64,000 nucleotides of DNA, taken from the NCBI RefSeq assembly GCF_022458985.1, contig NC_061772.1:29075501-29139500 (forward strand), in the 5' to 3' direction. Positions within the stretch are counted from its first letter, which is position 1; each line of letters starts with the position of its first letter. This DNA is from Mugil cephalus (Eukaryota; Chordata; Actinopteri; Mugiliformes; Mugilidae). The notes beneath the pieces were generated by a model, which saw only the letters and a list, made by a program, of their open reading frames with translations, was not told where the DNA came from and ran no database searches. Positions 20,524 through 29,647 of this stretch are shown piece by piece. The translations under genes were made by a program, and so were the position numbers.

Positions 20524-23328
20524 TCAGTTTCTCACCCCGCAAAGAACTGTGCTCATGAGCCTCTGGAAAGTGGCTGGGGCGTTTCTCAGACCAAAGGGCA
20601 TAACAGTGTACTGTAAGAAATGGTCGGGGGTGACAAACGCACTTATCTCAGAGGCGCGTGGGCTCAGGGGGACCTGCCAATATCCTTTTAGAAGATCTAA
20701 CTTACTGACATATTTAGCTGAACCCACCCGATCGACGCAGTCCTCCATGCGAGGAAGTGGAAAGGAGTCTGGTTTAGTCACGGCATTTACCTTACGGAAA
20801 TCATTACAGAAACGGGGAGTTTGGTCAGATTTAGGAACCAGGAGCGAGGGAGAGCTCCATGGACTAGTACTCGGCACAGCAAAACCATTTTCAACAAGGT
20901 ATGATGCTTCTTGTCGCATGATGGCACGTTTTGTTGGAGGCACCCTGTAGGCGTGCTGTTTTATCGGGGGGTGATCTCCCACATCAATATCATGATATAA
21001 CACCGTAGTTTGAGTGGGGATGTCGCCAAATAGGGTTGGGTAACTTTTTACCAGTTTGCTAATATCAGATCTGGCAGAGTCAGACAGGTGCGCCAAATGG
21101 GTCTCTAGATTTGACAGGATTTCGGAGTTTCTCAGGTGCGCGCAGGCAAAGGAGCTGTGTCTGTCACTCAGCCCGTCATCACAGGGATCGTATGGAGGCT
21201 GTGCAACCGACACTGCGGCAACAGGCGTAACCATGGGAGGTGGAACACTCTTCTCACGGTCAACATAAGACTTCAGCATGTTAATGTGACACACGCGAGT
21301 CTTCTTTCTGCGATCGGGAGTGTGGATTACATAATCGGTCTCGCTGAGCTTCCGGTCAACCACATATGGACCACAGAACTTTGCCTGTAGACCAGAACCA
21401 GCAAGAGGTAGGAGAACTAGTACGCGCTCACCAGGGGCGAAGGTCCGCGCAACAGACTTTTGGTCAAAACGCGTTTTCATTTTGGACTGAGCAGTGGAGA
21501 GTGAATCACGGGCCAAATCACAAGCGTGATGCAATCTCTCCCTAAAGGAACTAACGTAGTCAAGGATGTTTTCACTTGAACTAGTTTTGTTTGAGAGAAC
21601 TTTCTCTCGCAACAGACGGAGAGGGCCGCGCACGGTGTGGCCAAACACCCAATCGACTGGGCTAAAACCTAACGCTTCCTGCAACGTTTCCCTCACAGCG
21701 AACAACAACAGGGGCAGTCCCTCATCCCACTCACGATTGTTCTCGGTACAATATTTGCGGAGCATAGCTTTCAGAGTTCGATGAAAGCGCTCTAACGCAC
21801 CCTGACTTTCAGGATGATAGGCGCTGGAAGTGTGGTGTTTCACGTTTAGCTCTGACATGACCTGGGTGAAAATTTTTGACATGAAATTCGATCCCTGGTC
21901 ACTTTGGATGCGCCTTGGAAGGCCGAATGTGGAAAAAAACTTGACGAGCGCTTTTACAATGGCGCGCGCTTTTAAGGAGCGCAACGGGACACCCTCAGGG
22001 TAACGGGTCGCGGCACACATCACAGTGAGGATGTACTGATTTCCAGACTTTGTTTTTGGCAGAGGACCCACGCAGTCCACGATGACATGTTCGAATGGCT
22101 CTCCAACAATAGGGATTGGCTTTAATGGAGCTACAGGGATTACTTGATTGGGTTTTCCTGAGACCTGACATGTGTGGCATGAACGGCAAAACTTCGCAAC
22201 ATCTGACTTAAGCCCTGGCCAAAAGAAATAACGGATGATACGGTTGTAGGTTTTTCTGATACCTAAATGACCGGACATGCGATGGTCATGAGCCAAACCT
22301 AGCACCTGGGAACGAAACTGCTGTGGCACTACAACCTGAGTCACAGACTCATATGCTGGACCAGGATGAGGGGACCAGCGGCGCATCAGAACTCCATCAG
22401 CTATCAGGTAGGACCCAGACTTATCACATTTTGGATCTGTTGCAGGAGAGAAACATGGAGACAAAGTGGGATCAGTTTTCTGTGCTTTGATTAGTTGTTC
22501 TCTGTCTATTGAAAGTGTGAGGGTTTCAACATCTGGCTGGAGCTCAACAACAACATTCTCTTTAGCATCTGAGAGAGAATCTGTGGGGTCAGAGGACATA
22601 AAAGAGTCACTGAGATCCACCAAGTCTCCAAGTTTCCGGGCCTGAGCACGGGTTACAGCACACACAGGAAATAAAGGAGGTGAACCGGGTGCAGCAGAGC
22701 TGGAAACGCACAAATCTGTTACTGGGTTTTCAGTTACCTCTGGGGATGGAAAAACCTTACCACCTGCCAAATCATTGCCAAGGATCAGATCAATACCAAC
22801 TATTGGCAGCTGGGGTCTCACAGCGACTTTGAATTTGCCTGACACAATCTTGGAGGTGAGCTGAATGAAATGCAATGGGGCCCGCACAGCACTTAGCTTA
22901 ACCCCCCATGCTATGATGTCAGAACCACAGTATGACTGAGCTGAAAAGGGAAGAATGCCTTCACACATAAGGGACTGTTTTGCACCGGTGTCCCGAAGGA
23001 TAGTGATAGGAACTGGTTTATCTACTCCCTCAAGAGAAACAGACCCTTGAGTTACAAATGGTTTGAAATCCTCATCAATTCCATCTACTACATCCAATTG
23101 TTGCTGGTGATGTGGCTTGGTGTGTATGAAACTGATAGGGGATGGTGATTTGACATTCTTAGATTGGTCTTTTCTTCGAAGAGTGGGACAGACCGCAATG
23201 AGGTGACCCTGCTCATGGCAGTAGAAACACTCTCGTCTCTCAGTGTCACCAGAAGCAGCAGTGGAGTTACGACGGGAGTTTTTGAGTGGTCTAGGGCTCC
23301 GGCCACTGGGGACTGGTTCACGGCACAC
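20524..23328 (-). CDS. Zinc knuckle, protease, integrase and RT start, Gmr1-like element
   Basis: 934 codons. Residues about 34-47 form a CX2CX4HX4C knuckle (CFYCHEQGHLIAVC). Near 105-115 LRDTGAKQSLM is the aspartic protease site. From about 340 the integrase zinc-binding region (LAHDHRMSGHLG, CRSCHTC) and core (VDCVGPLP, QSDQGSNFMS, YHPESQGALERFHRTLK) appear. Near 590-700 are PGERVLVLLPL and CHINMLKSYVD, and from about 800 reverse transcriptase (PSLLVPKSDQTPRFCNDFRK, SKLDLLKGYWQVPLS, MPFGLRNAPATFQ). Placing integrase before RT is unlike ordinary Gypsy elements. Confidence 0.92.
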   Translation of the reverse strand: MCREPVPSGRSPRPLKNSRRNSTAASGDTERRECFYCHEQGHLIAVCPTLRRKDQSKNVKSPSPISFIHTKPHHQQQLDVVDGIDEDFKPFVTQGSVSLEGVDKPVPITILRDTGAKQSLMCEGILPFSAQSYCGSDIIAWGVKLSAVRAPLHFIQLTSKIVSGKFKVAVRPQLPIVGIDLILGNDLAGGKVFPSPEVTENPVTDLCVSSSAAPGSPPLFPVCAVTRAQARKLGDLVDLSDSFMSSDPTDSLSDAKENVVVELQPDVETLTLSIDREQLIKAQKTDPTLSPCFSPATDPKCDKSGSYLIADGVLMRRWSPHPGPAYESVTQVVVPQQFRSQVLGLAHDHRMSGHLGIRKTYNRIIRYFFWPGLKSDVAKFCRSCHTCQVSGKPNQVIPVAPLKPIPIVGEPFEHVIVDCVGPLPKTKSGNQYILTVMCAATRYPEGVPLRSLKARAIVKALVKFFSTFGLPRRIQSDQGSNFMSKIFTQVMSELNVKHHTSSAYHPESQGALERFHRTLKAMLRKYCTENNREWDEGLPLLLFAVRETLQEALGFSPVDWVFGHTVRGPLRLLREKVLSNKTSSSENILDYVSSFRERLHHACDLARDSLSTAQSKMKTRFDQKSVARTFAPGERVLVLLPLAGSGLQAKFCGPYVVDRKLSETDYVIHTPDRRKKTRVCHINMLKSYVDREKSVPPPMVTPVAAVSVAQPPYDPCDDGLSDRHSSFACAHLRNSEILSNLETHLAHLSDSARSDISKLVKSYPTLFGDIPTQTTVLYHDIDVGDHPPIKQHAYRVPPTKRAIMRQEASYLVENGFAVPSTSPWSSPSLLVPKSDQTPRFCNDFRKVNAVTKPDSFPLPRMEDCVDRVGSAKYVSKLDLLKGYWQVPLSPRASEISAFVTPDHFLQYTVMPFGLRNAPATFQRLMSTVLCGVRN

Positions 23329-24286
23329 TGGGGGAGAAAAAACACTTGTGTGTTAACAAAAATTCATCAGCAAGCACAGCAGCATCAGTGAGTGAGGTGA
23401 CTTTTTGCTCATTCAGATAAATAACAATTTTCTCAGGTAACCGGTTTTTAAATTCCTCCAGCAAAATGAGCTCCCTCAAATGATCAAAAGTAGTTACCTT
23501 ACTGGCCTGACACCACTTGCCAAACAGAGCACTCTTCTCCCTCGCAAACTCAACATGTGTCTGGTTGGCAGTTTTTCCACAGTTCCTGAATTTTTGTCTA
23601 TATGCCTCTGGTACCAATTCATAGGCTCTAAGGACAGTGGCTTTAACTGAGTCATAATTGAGGCTGTCTTTAATAGACAAAGAGTTGCACACTTCCTGTG
23701 CTTTCCCAACTAGCTTACACTGAAGTAGCAGAGGCCACACACTCTTTGGCCAATGTAGTGTAGCAGCGATGCGTTCAAATGCACTAAAATATGAATCGAC
23801 TTCAGATTCCCTGAATGGAGGAACTAGTGCAATGTGCCTGCTCACATCAAAGCTGTCATGGGGACTGGGCGTGGTTGTCTGCGTGGGTACAGGGCTGGCA
23901 GTTACAGCAGTTCCCCGCTCTAACTCCAGAGCCCTTACTCTCAGGTGCATAGTCTCCACCTCCAGCTGTCTCAACTCAACCTCCTTTATACGCAGGGTGA
24001 GCCTCAGCTCCTCTGCATTCATGCCAGCTTGGGCCTGGGCGGTTGGGAGTGGGGCAGAAACACCTGCAAGATCACCTGGCTCAGCTCCGACCATGGGAGC
24101 TGGCCCGCCGATTAATCCCCTCTCACTCAGCTTCACATAGAGTAGATCATGTATCTCCTCTTTCTTTGCACCAGTTGGCACATGCACCTCAAACGAACTG
24201 GCAATAAGGCCCAAATCAGCCTTTTTACACCTTCTTAAAACCTCTGCGGTTGGATTAGCCACAAACTCCTCCAATTTGAACTCCAT
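23318..24286 (-). CDS. gag of nested Gmr1-like element
   Basis: I place the start at MEFKLEEFVANP (24286) because it aligns with the gag start of the sister element at 10802; the frame is open a further 26 codons upstream. A predicted helix-rich N-terminus is followed by a capsid segment (EVDSYFSAFERIAATLHWP, AYELVPEAYRQKFR, LRELILLEEFKNRLPE) resembling the SCAN domain. It ends at 23318 in a different frame from the zinc knuckle, whereas the sister element keeps these in one frame. The break, beside a GGGGGAGAAAAAA run, is therefore likely a mutation or sequencing error rather than programmed frameshifting. Confidence 0.85.
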   Translation of the reverse strand: MEFKLEEFVANPTAEVLRRCKKADLGLIASSFEVHVPTGAKKEEIHDLLYVKLSERGLIGGPAPMVGAEPGDLAGVSAPLPTAQAQAGMNAEELRLTLRIKEVELRQLEVETMHLRVRALELERGTAVTASPVPTQTTTPSPHDSFDVSRHIALVPPFRESEVDSYFSAFERIAATLHWPKSVWPLLLQCKLVGKAQEVCNSLSIKDSLNYDSVKATVLRAYELVPEAYRQKFRNCGKTANQTHVEFAREKSALFGKWCQASKVTTFDHLRELILLEEFKNRLPEKIVIYLNEQKVTSLTDAAVLADEFLLTHKCFFSPSVP

Positions 24287-24411
24287 TCCACTTACACATC
24301 TGCCCCCACCACAAAAGAAAACTGCCAAACAGACAAGCAGAGACCATGAGAGAGAAAAGGTCAATTCACTTTACACAACAAAACAGAGAAAGAACGACGA
24401 GCCCCCATTCA

Positions 24412-24929
24412 TGTTACGTCCGACCTAGGGGAACCGAATGTAACATGGAAAGGACGCCCCCCTCTCTCTCCCACTCCCAAGGAAGACCATACAACAGAGC
24501 TGCAGACCAACAAAAAATATTTATTTAATCAACAATGGTAGTGATAGGCTTCAGGGTGAGCATGGCCCAAAACAACAAACAAAAAAAACACTGTGCCCCC
24601 AAGCTGACTTACCTAATCAAAAATAAAGGAAATCAAAATACAGGTTTCTAACCTGACTCCCTATAAAAATAAACAGGAGAAAAAGGTCCCAACCAAAAAG
24701 AGCTACTCACCCTTACTACTACCTGGTCTGCTAACAAATACAAATTGCCAAATCACACACAAATGCCTGGTTCAGTTGGGAGGAGGGTCAAGAGGAGAGG
24801 AAGAACTCCAAAACGACGGCCATTTTATAGGGTTTCCTCCCGCCCATTCACCAATTGCCAGCCAGCACCTGGAGACCAACAGAGGTGGCACCACCCTCAG
24901 GCAGGGAGGAACAGCACATGGAAAAGGGG

Positions 24930-24979
<50 letters not shown>

Positions 24980-25036
24980 CACAGACAAGTCATACATCCA
25001 AAAACAAATATTACACAATGACCCTGGGTCATAACA
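24412..25036 (-). repeat. 5' LTR of nested Gmr1-like element
   Basis: 625 bases. It is essentially identical to 19069-19664 apart from one visible substitution near position 105 and an A-run of about 48 (24930-24978). Confidence 0.92.
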
Positions 25037-25143
25037 CTACCGCCACCTGAAACTCCTCCTGGCGGGAGAGTCGGGTCTCGTGAGCGTGGAGCGCGGCCGT
25101 TATCGGGTCAGTCTCTGCTGAGTCCATACTGGCCAGAGTGTAC

Positions 25144-25716
25144 TGTCAGGCCGAGACTCAAAGCAGGACTCAGGATGCAGAGATGACAAAAGGCTTTATT
25201 TGGATTCCTCAGAGATCCCTCACAGAGGGACAAACAAATGGCCACAAAAAACCTAGACGCTAATCTGACCAGTGAAAACAAAAAAACTCTCCAGAAGGAG
25301 GAAAACTCAAATCAAAGTATCAAATCAAAAAAATAACACAAAACACTCCGAATGGAGGAAAAACTCAGGACTGAGGAACTAACTAAGAAAAGACTAAACA
25401 AACAAAAACTCTCTCTTCAAGAGGATTCACAGGCTTACTTGAAACTTCTTTGGTTGAAGACATGAAGCGAAGCACGAGAACAGGTTGACGAAGACAACAC
25501 TCTGGCACAAGACAAGGGGAACACAGACTACTTAAACACATGGAGGGAAATAGGGGACAGGTGGACACAATCAGGAATCAGGGAAGACAATCAGACTGGT
25601 GACACATGAGGAAGGGCAAGTGACCTGAAACGAGGGGAAAGTTACTTTTCAAAATAAAACAGGAAATGACAGGACAAAACAACCCCAAGACAAGACGCCC
25701 TCACCACGGTGTGACA
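25144..25716 (-). repeat. 5' LTR of chromodomain Gypsy element
   Basis: 573 bases, TGTCAGG to GTGACA, followed by the target-site copy AAAAG. Between 25041 and 25143 lie the gag start of this element (MDSAETDP...) and its short leader. Confidence 0.9.
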
Positions 25717-25721
25717 AAAAG

Positions 25722-26263
25722 GGCAATACGAATAATTCACAATGCTGACTACCAGGAACACACAAACTCATTATTCCTAAAGTCCAAATTACTAAAATTT
25801 ACAGACATCGTGGGCTATCAAACAGCTCAAGTAATGTTTAAAGCAAAAAATAATCTGTTCATGAGGGGACATATAATTTAAGGGGTAAAAGTAACTTTAA
25901 TTTAACATTAATTTGCACAAACAGGAAAGGTTTTTGTGTTTCAGTCAGCAGGGTGAGACTATGGAACAAGTTGAAGCAATGTCCAAATATGAAACAGTTT
26001 AAAATAAAGTACAAAGACACTATTTTTCAGAAGTACAGGGATGAGGAAGATGTTTGGGTGCACCAAGTGTGATGAGATACGGTGTTTACTTATTTTTTCT
26101 TTTTATACTGGTTAGTATCTTGTGTTGTTGTTTTGTTTTGTTTTCTCTGTTTGTATACGTGTTGTGTGTTTGTGTATGTACAGTATGGATATGTGTGCCT
26201 ATGTATGTATACATATAAGTAAGTACTGGTATGTATGTATGTGTGTATGTATTTATACGTGTA

Positions 26264-26317
<54 letters not shown>

Positions 26318-26530
26318 ATTACTGTGTATAGGTAATATTCATGTTTTCGTAACATAAAACAGATTTAGACAAGGATTTGAGTTCGTCATATTTAAGGAGA
26401 GGGGCTGAGAGTTTTTAAGTTTTACTTCTTCTCACTCCTTTTCAAATATGTGCTCTCTTTCTCATGTTTGTCTTATTGTCTTTTTTTATAATGTTGTTTC
26501 ATATTTGAAATAAACACTTAAATCAAAAAG
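25722..26530 (+). mobile_element. LINE split by Gypsy insertion, right part
   Basis: The frame resumes as AIRIIHNADYQEHTNSLF, then KLLKFTDIVGYQTAQVMFKA and, after a frameshift, WNKLKQCPNMKQFK, the usual end of this reverse-transcriptase class. The 3' tail includes a (TG)n tract and ends in aataaacacttaaat. The next base block is fragment D of the tandem gene. Confidence 0.75.
26266..26314. repeat. (TG)n dinucleotide repeat
   Basis: About 24 TG units in the 3' untranslated part of the split LINE, flanked by imperfect TATG repeats. Confidence 0.95.
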
Positions 26531-26538
26531 AAAATCAA

Positions 26539-27659
26539 TGTCATCTAATGGCTTTGTAGTACATGCATTTCTCACCAATATAACACTTTATGTTTCCCAT
26601 GCAGCAGTGCAGGTTCATCAGTGTCCTCCACTGACCAAGATGTCGTCCCAATGGAGGTAGATGAGCAGAACAACTGGTATGTGAATAATGGCTAGAGCCT
26701 AATAGAGTTTAATATGGCTGATTTGAAATGACCTTCCCCAAAGGCCCACGATGCAGCAGCTGAACAAAACATGGAAACAAAATGTGCAAACGTTGAGAAT
26801 ATAACATATAAAAAATATATCCTGTATATACAAAATAGACTAAAAAAAGAGACATGACATAGTGGATGACAATATACAACATACATGAAGTGACTGATAC
26901 AATCCTGAGTTGAATGGTGCAGAATTGGTGGAGAGAATGAATTTATACATATATACACAGTATGACATAGATGTCATTGATGAACTCTGAGGCATAAATG
27001 AGAGCGGTTACTGTGACCAGTAAAGTCCAGAGAGAAGTGAAAGTAATTTTCAGAGGGAAGTGAAAGTAATTTTCAGAGGGAAGTGACAGTAATGTTCACA
27101 GAGGTGCTGGACATTCCTGCTTATGGAAATGTATTAGTGATTTTAGGTTTAGTATTTGATACATGCATGTCTCACCAATATAACGTTTTATGTTTCCCAT
27201 GCAGCAGTGCAGGACCATCAGTGTCCTCCTCTGATCAAAATGCTCGTCCCATTGGAGGCGGATGAGCAGAGCAGCAGGTACATAATCAACAACTCCAAGG
27301 TTCATTTTGCTGAGAGATCTGTAAACATTTACATGCACCCTTTGTGTTATATGATGCATATAGCACATTCAGAACATGCATCTCAGTTGGAGTTTGTTGG
27401 AGCTCAATGCACTGGTTTATGTTTAAAGTGCCAAGACCAAAGAAATTATATTAATTATATTGTGTGATTTAAATCCTCAACGTGTGATTTTAATCAATAT
27501 GTGAACTTCAAATACTAAATAATCAATCATTTGTTTTATATTGGATTTACAGTCGAATTTCTCTTCTTCATGTCTTTCAGCTCTCCGCCTTCGGCTGCGC
27601 AGGAGAATTTAATGATTTTCCTATCAGTTTGTTGTTGTTTTTTGTTTTTAATTAAATAA
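26539..27659 (+). pseudogene. Tandem small gene, fragment D (3' exons only)
   Basis: Three exons with intact borders: 26605-26676 (72 nt, [11 protein letters not shown] with [11 protein letters not shown]), 27205-27277 (73 nt, one base too many, so the frame is lost after SSSDQN) and 27581-27659 ([16 protein letters not shown] to stop). Exons 1-3 are missing; the LINE abuts at 26530. The frameshift and truncation mark it as a relic. Confidence 0.7.
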
Positions 27660-27836
27660 AAACAACAAACTGAGACATTTTTACTGTTGTGTAATTTATT
27701 TTAATATAGAAAAGGTCAACAAAGTGACCTGCCCTTATGCAGCAAGTTTATGTGTAAGAAATACAAAAAATGAAAAAGATAATGAGAAAGCAGATGAGAA
27801 AATGTAAAATGTATTCTTCTTCTTCTTCTTCTTATT

Positions 27837-27872
<36 letters not shown>

Positions 27873-28339
27873 GCACAGGATTGAAAGCAACTCTCAATTT
27901 GATGGGAAATTCATGTGTAAATTTCATGTGTGAAGAGTTAGTGAAAATGTTGAACATGATCATGAAATGTAAATAAGAAAAGGAAAGAAAGGAATTTAGA
28001 AATCATTATTATTGTTGTTGTTATTATTATTGCACAGGATTGAAAGCAACTCTCAATTTGATGGGAAATGTCTGACAGATAAATTTCATGTGTGTAGAGT
28101 TAGTGAAAATGTTGAACATGATTATGAAATGTAAATAAGAAAAGGAGAGAAAGGAATTTAGAAACAGAATACGTGAATTACAGCGTTGATGGAGTCTGAA
28201 AGAGATTTTAGGAATAAGTGAGGAACTTGAACTTTTTGAAAGTTACAAGTTTAGGGAAAGTTTTTTTTAAAACAAAACAAAACATTTTATTACATTTAGA
28301 TTGTAACCTGAAGCTCATCCTGAGATGAGATTACACACT
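27660..28339. other. Unit spacer upstream of duplicated PSMD13 promoter
   Basis: (TTC)n/(TTA)n microsatellites (27812-27875, 28007-28033) and a short block, gattgaaagcaactctcaat and following, present twice here (27880, 28040) and once each at about 33267 and 40300. It belongs to the PSMD13 upstream sequence in every unit. No gene. Confidence 0.6.
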
Positions 28340-28515
28340 CTACTGCAGTAGGTGGCGATATACAAGGTAATGAGAAAGAAGACGAAGAAGAAAAAGAAGA
28401 AGAAGAAGAAGACCCTCCTCCGGAAGTGTCCATAACACAGCAAGGCTACTTGACGTTAGCTAAAAATTCAACAACACTCATCAGTCCACACGTGAATTAA
28501 ACTTCTTTTGCTACC
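28340..28515 (+). promoter_or_regulatory. Duplicated PSMD13 promoter, copy 1
   Basis: Near-identical to the sequence before the real PSMD13 start: ctgcagtaggtggcgatata, GAA repeats, CCGGAAGT (28420-28427), then gtccataacacagcaaggct and ttagctaaaa. It may still drive transcription. Confidence 0.6.
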
Positions 28516-28647
28516 ATGAAAGATGTTGCCGGGTACCTCAAGCAGCAGCAGAGCAACAGCTCCACGCCGGAGATGGCGGCGGTTTGCATGTTCTCCCTGT
28601 GTCTGTGTGGGTTTTCTTGCACTGATTGCCCTGTATTGTCTGTTTAA
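28516..28647 (+). pseudogene. Truncated PSMD13 exon 1 duplicate, chimeric 43-codon ORF, copy 1
   Basis: The first 22 codons match PSMD13 ([12 protein letters not shown], then PEMAA). At about 28582 the sequence switches to a dispersed repeat beginning gtttgcatgttc, which adds VCMFSLCLCGFSCTDCPVL before a stop. The splice donor is lost, so no PSMD13 protein can be made from it. The identical switch occurs at 33783-33914. Confidence 0.85.
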
Positions 28648-28799
28648 GCTTGCAGAAGCATTCTTTACACCCAGTCCCTTGTATTGCACTTAGTTCTATG
28701 TCCTCATGTAGATCCATGGTCCTGGAGGAACGTCCTCTCCATTCACTGTGGACTGCACCTGCTGCTATATATAGAGAAGGCTGCACCAAGGACTGCTGG

Positions 28800-29205
28800 A
28801 GTCAGCTTCTCCACAACAACAGACATTTACACCTCCAGGTGGAGGAGGAGGCCAACCTGCATCAGAAAGGACCCCAGTCACATACACTCTTTTTGTCCCC
28901 CTCCCCTCAGGCAAGAGGCTGCAGAGCATAAAGAGCAGGACCACCAGGCTGAGGAAGAGCTTCTTCCCAGAGGCTGCAAAACTGTTAAACTCTGGTGGAG
29001 CTGTGTGAACTGAACAAACTCATGCTGCTATGTTGATGTTTTTATTTATCACCTTTTATCTTATTATTTTATCTATACTGTTTTTATTTAGTATCTATAT
29101 ACTATAGTTACTTATGGGAAATAATCTGGGAGTTCATAATTTCGTTCCATCTCACATAAAAATTCTCGAATCCTTGAAATGACAATAAAAACCTTTTTGA
29201 CCTTT
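28800..29205 (+). mobile_element. LINE 3' end fragment (unit-borne)
   Basis: The translation near 28910-29005 reads RLQSIKSRTTRLRKSFFPEA, then KLLNSGG, the usual C-terminal peptide of a common teleost LINE class. A 3' tail ending gacaataaaaacctttttgac follows. The same fragment, shortened, lies at about 34110-34485, so it is part of the duplicated unit. Confidence 0.6.
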
Positions 29206-29647
29206 GGCTTGTTTGGGCCAGTCATCCAGGTCATGGTAATCCAAAGCAACTGGACTTGTAGAGTTTCTCGAAGATGTTTCACTATCAGGGAACTCTGGGT
29301 AAAACAGACGCTTGTTTGACTTGTTTCAAATTCCATTTGTTATCATTAAAGGAAGATTGTTGTGCCTAAGCTTCACACATGAAATATATTCTGATGAAGC
29401 CATTGATTATGATGTGGTTGCAGCGAAAAAAAACACTAACTTCCCTATTCCTTGGTGTCACATCCCATGAATCTATCTACTCATGATACACTTTACACTG
29501 GACAGACAGACAGAGACACAGACAGAGACTGCTTTCCTGTGAACATCCACTGTTGTTGGGATACTTCTTAGATCTTCTTTTACATTTAGTTAAATTGTGT
29601 CAGAAGTGAACGAGGATAATTAAAAAAACAACAACAAAAAAACAAAC

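Larger units (their letters stand above)
19069..25036 (-). mobile_element. Gmr1-like LTR retrotransposon, nearly intact
   Basis: LTRs are 19069-19664 and 24412-25036, bounded on the plus strand by TGTTACG and CATAACA. A CTAC target-site duplication lies at 19065-19068 and 25037-25040. On the minus strand the order is 5' LTR, primer site beginning tgggggctcgtc, gag, zinc knuckle, protease, integrase, reverse transcriptase, RNase H, G-rich tract, 3' LTR. Integrase before reverse transcriptase is the hallmark of Gmr1-type Ty3/Gypsy elements described from deuterostomes. The LTRs differ by one visible substitution plus homopolymer length. Two frameshifts (near 23330 and 20520) break the polyprotein. 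Confidence 0.93.
14677..25716 (-). mobile_element. Chromodomain-type Gypsy element, nested host
   Basis: LTRs are 14677-15245 (3' in element sense) and 25144-25716 (5'), both starting TGTCAGGCC and ending GTGTGACA on the plus strand. The target-site duplication AAAAG is intact. The polypurine tract reads as a long C run beside 15246 on the plus strand. Gene order on the minus strand is gag, protease, reverse transcriptase, RNase H, integrase, chromodomain, the usual Ty3/Gypsy chromovirus plan. Gag is interrupted by the element at 19069-25036. Frameshifts and a stop in the chromodomain indicate it is inactive. No envelope gene is seen. Confidence 0.92.

Noticed and set aside
23310..23340. Programmed gag-pol frameshift in the Gmr1-like element
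   Set aside because: In the sister element the equivalent region, including the zinc knuckle, is in one frame. The break falls next to a homopolymer, so a mutation or read error is more likely.
14677..25716. Endogenous retrovirus with envelope gene
   Set aside because: No envelope-like frame lies between the last pol domain and the 3' LTR in any of the three LTR elements; they are LTR retrotransposons.
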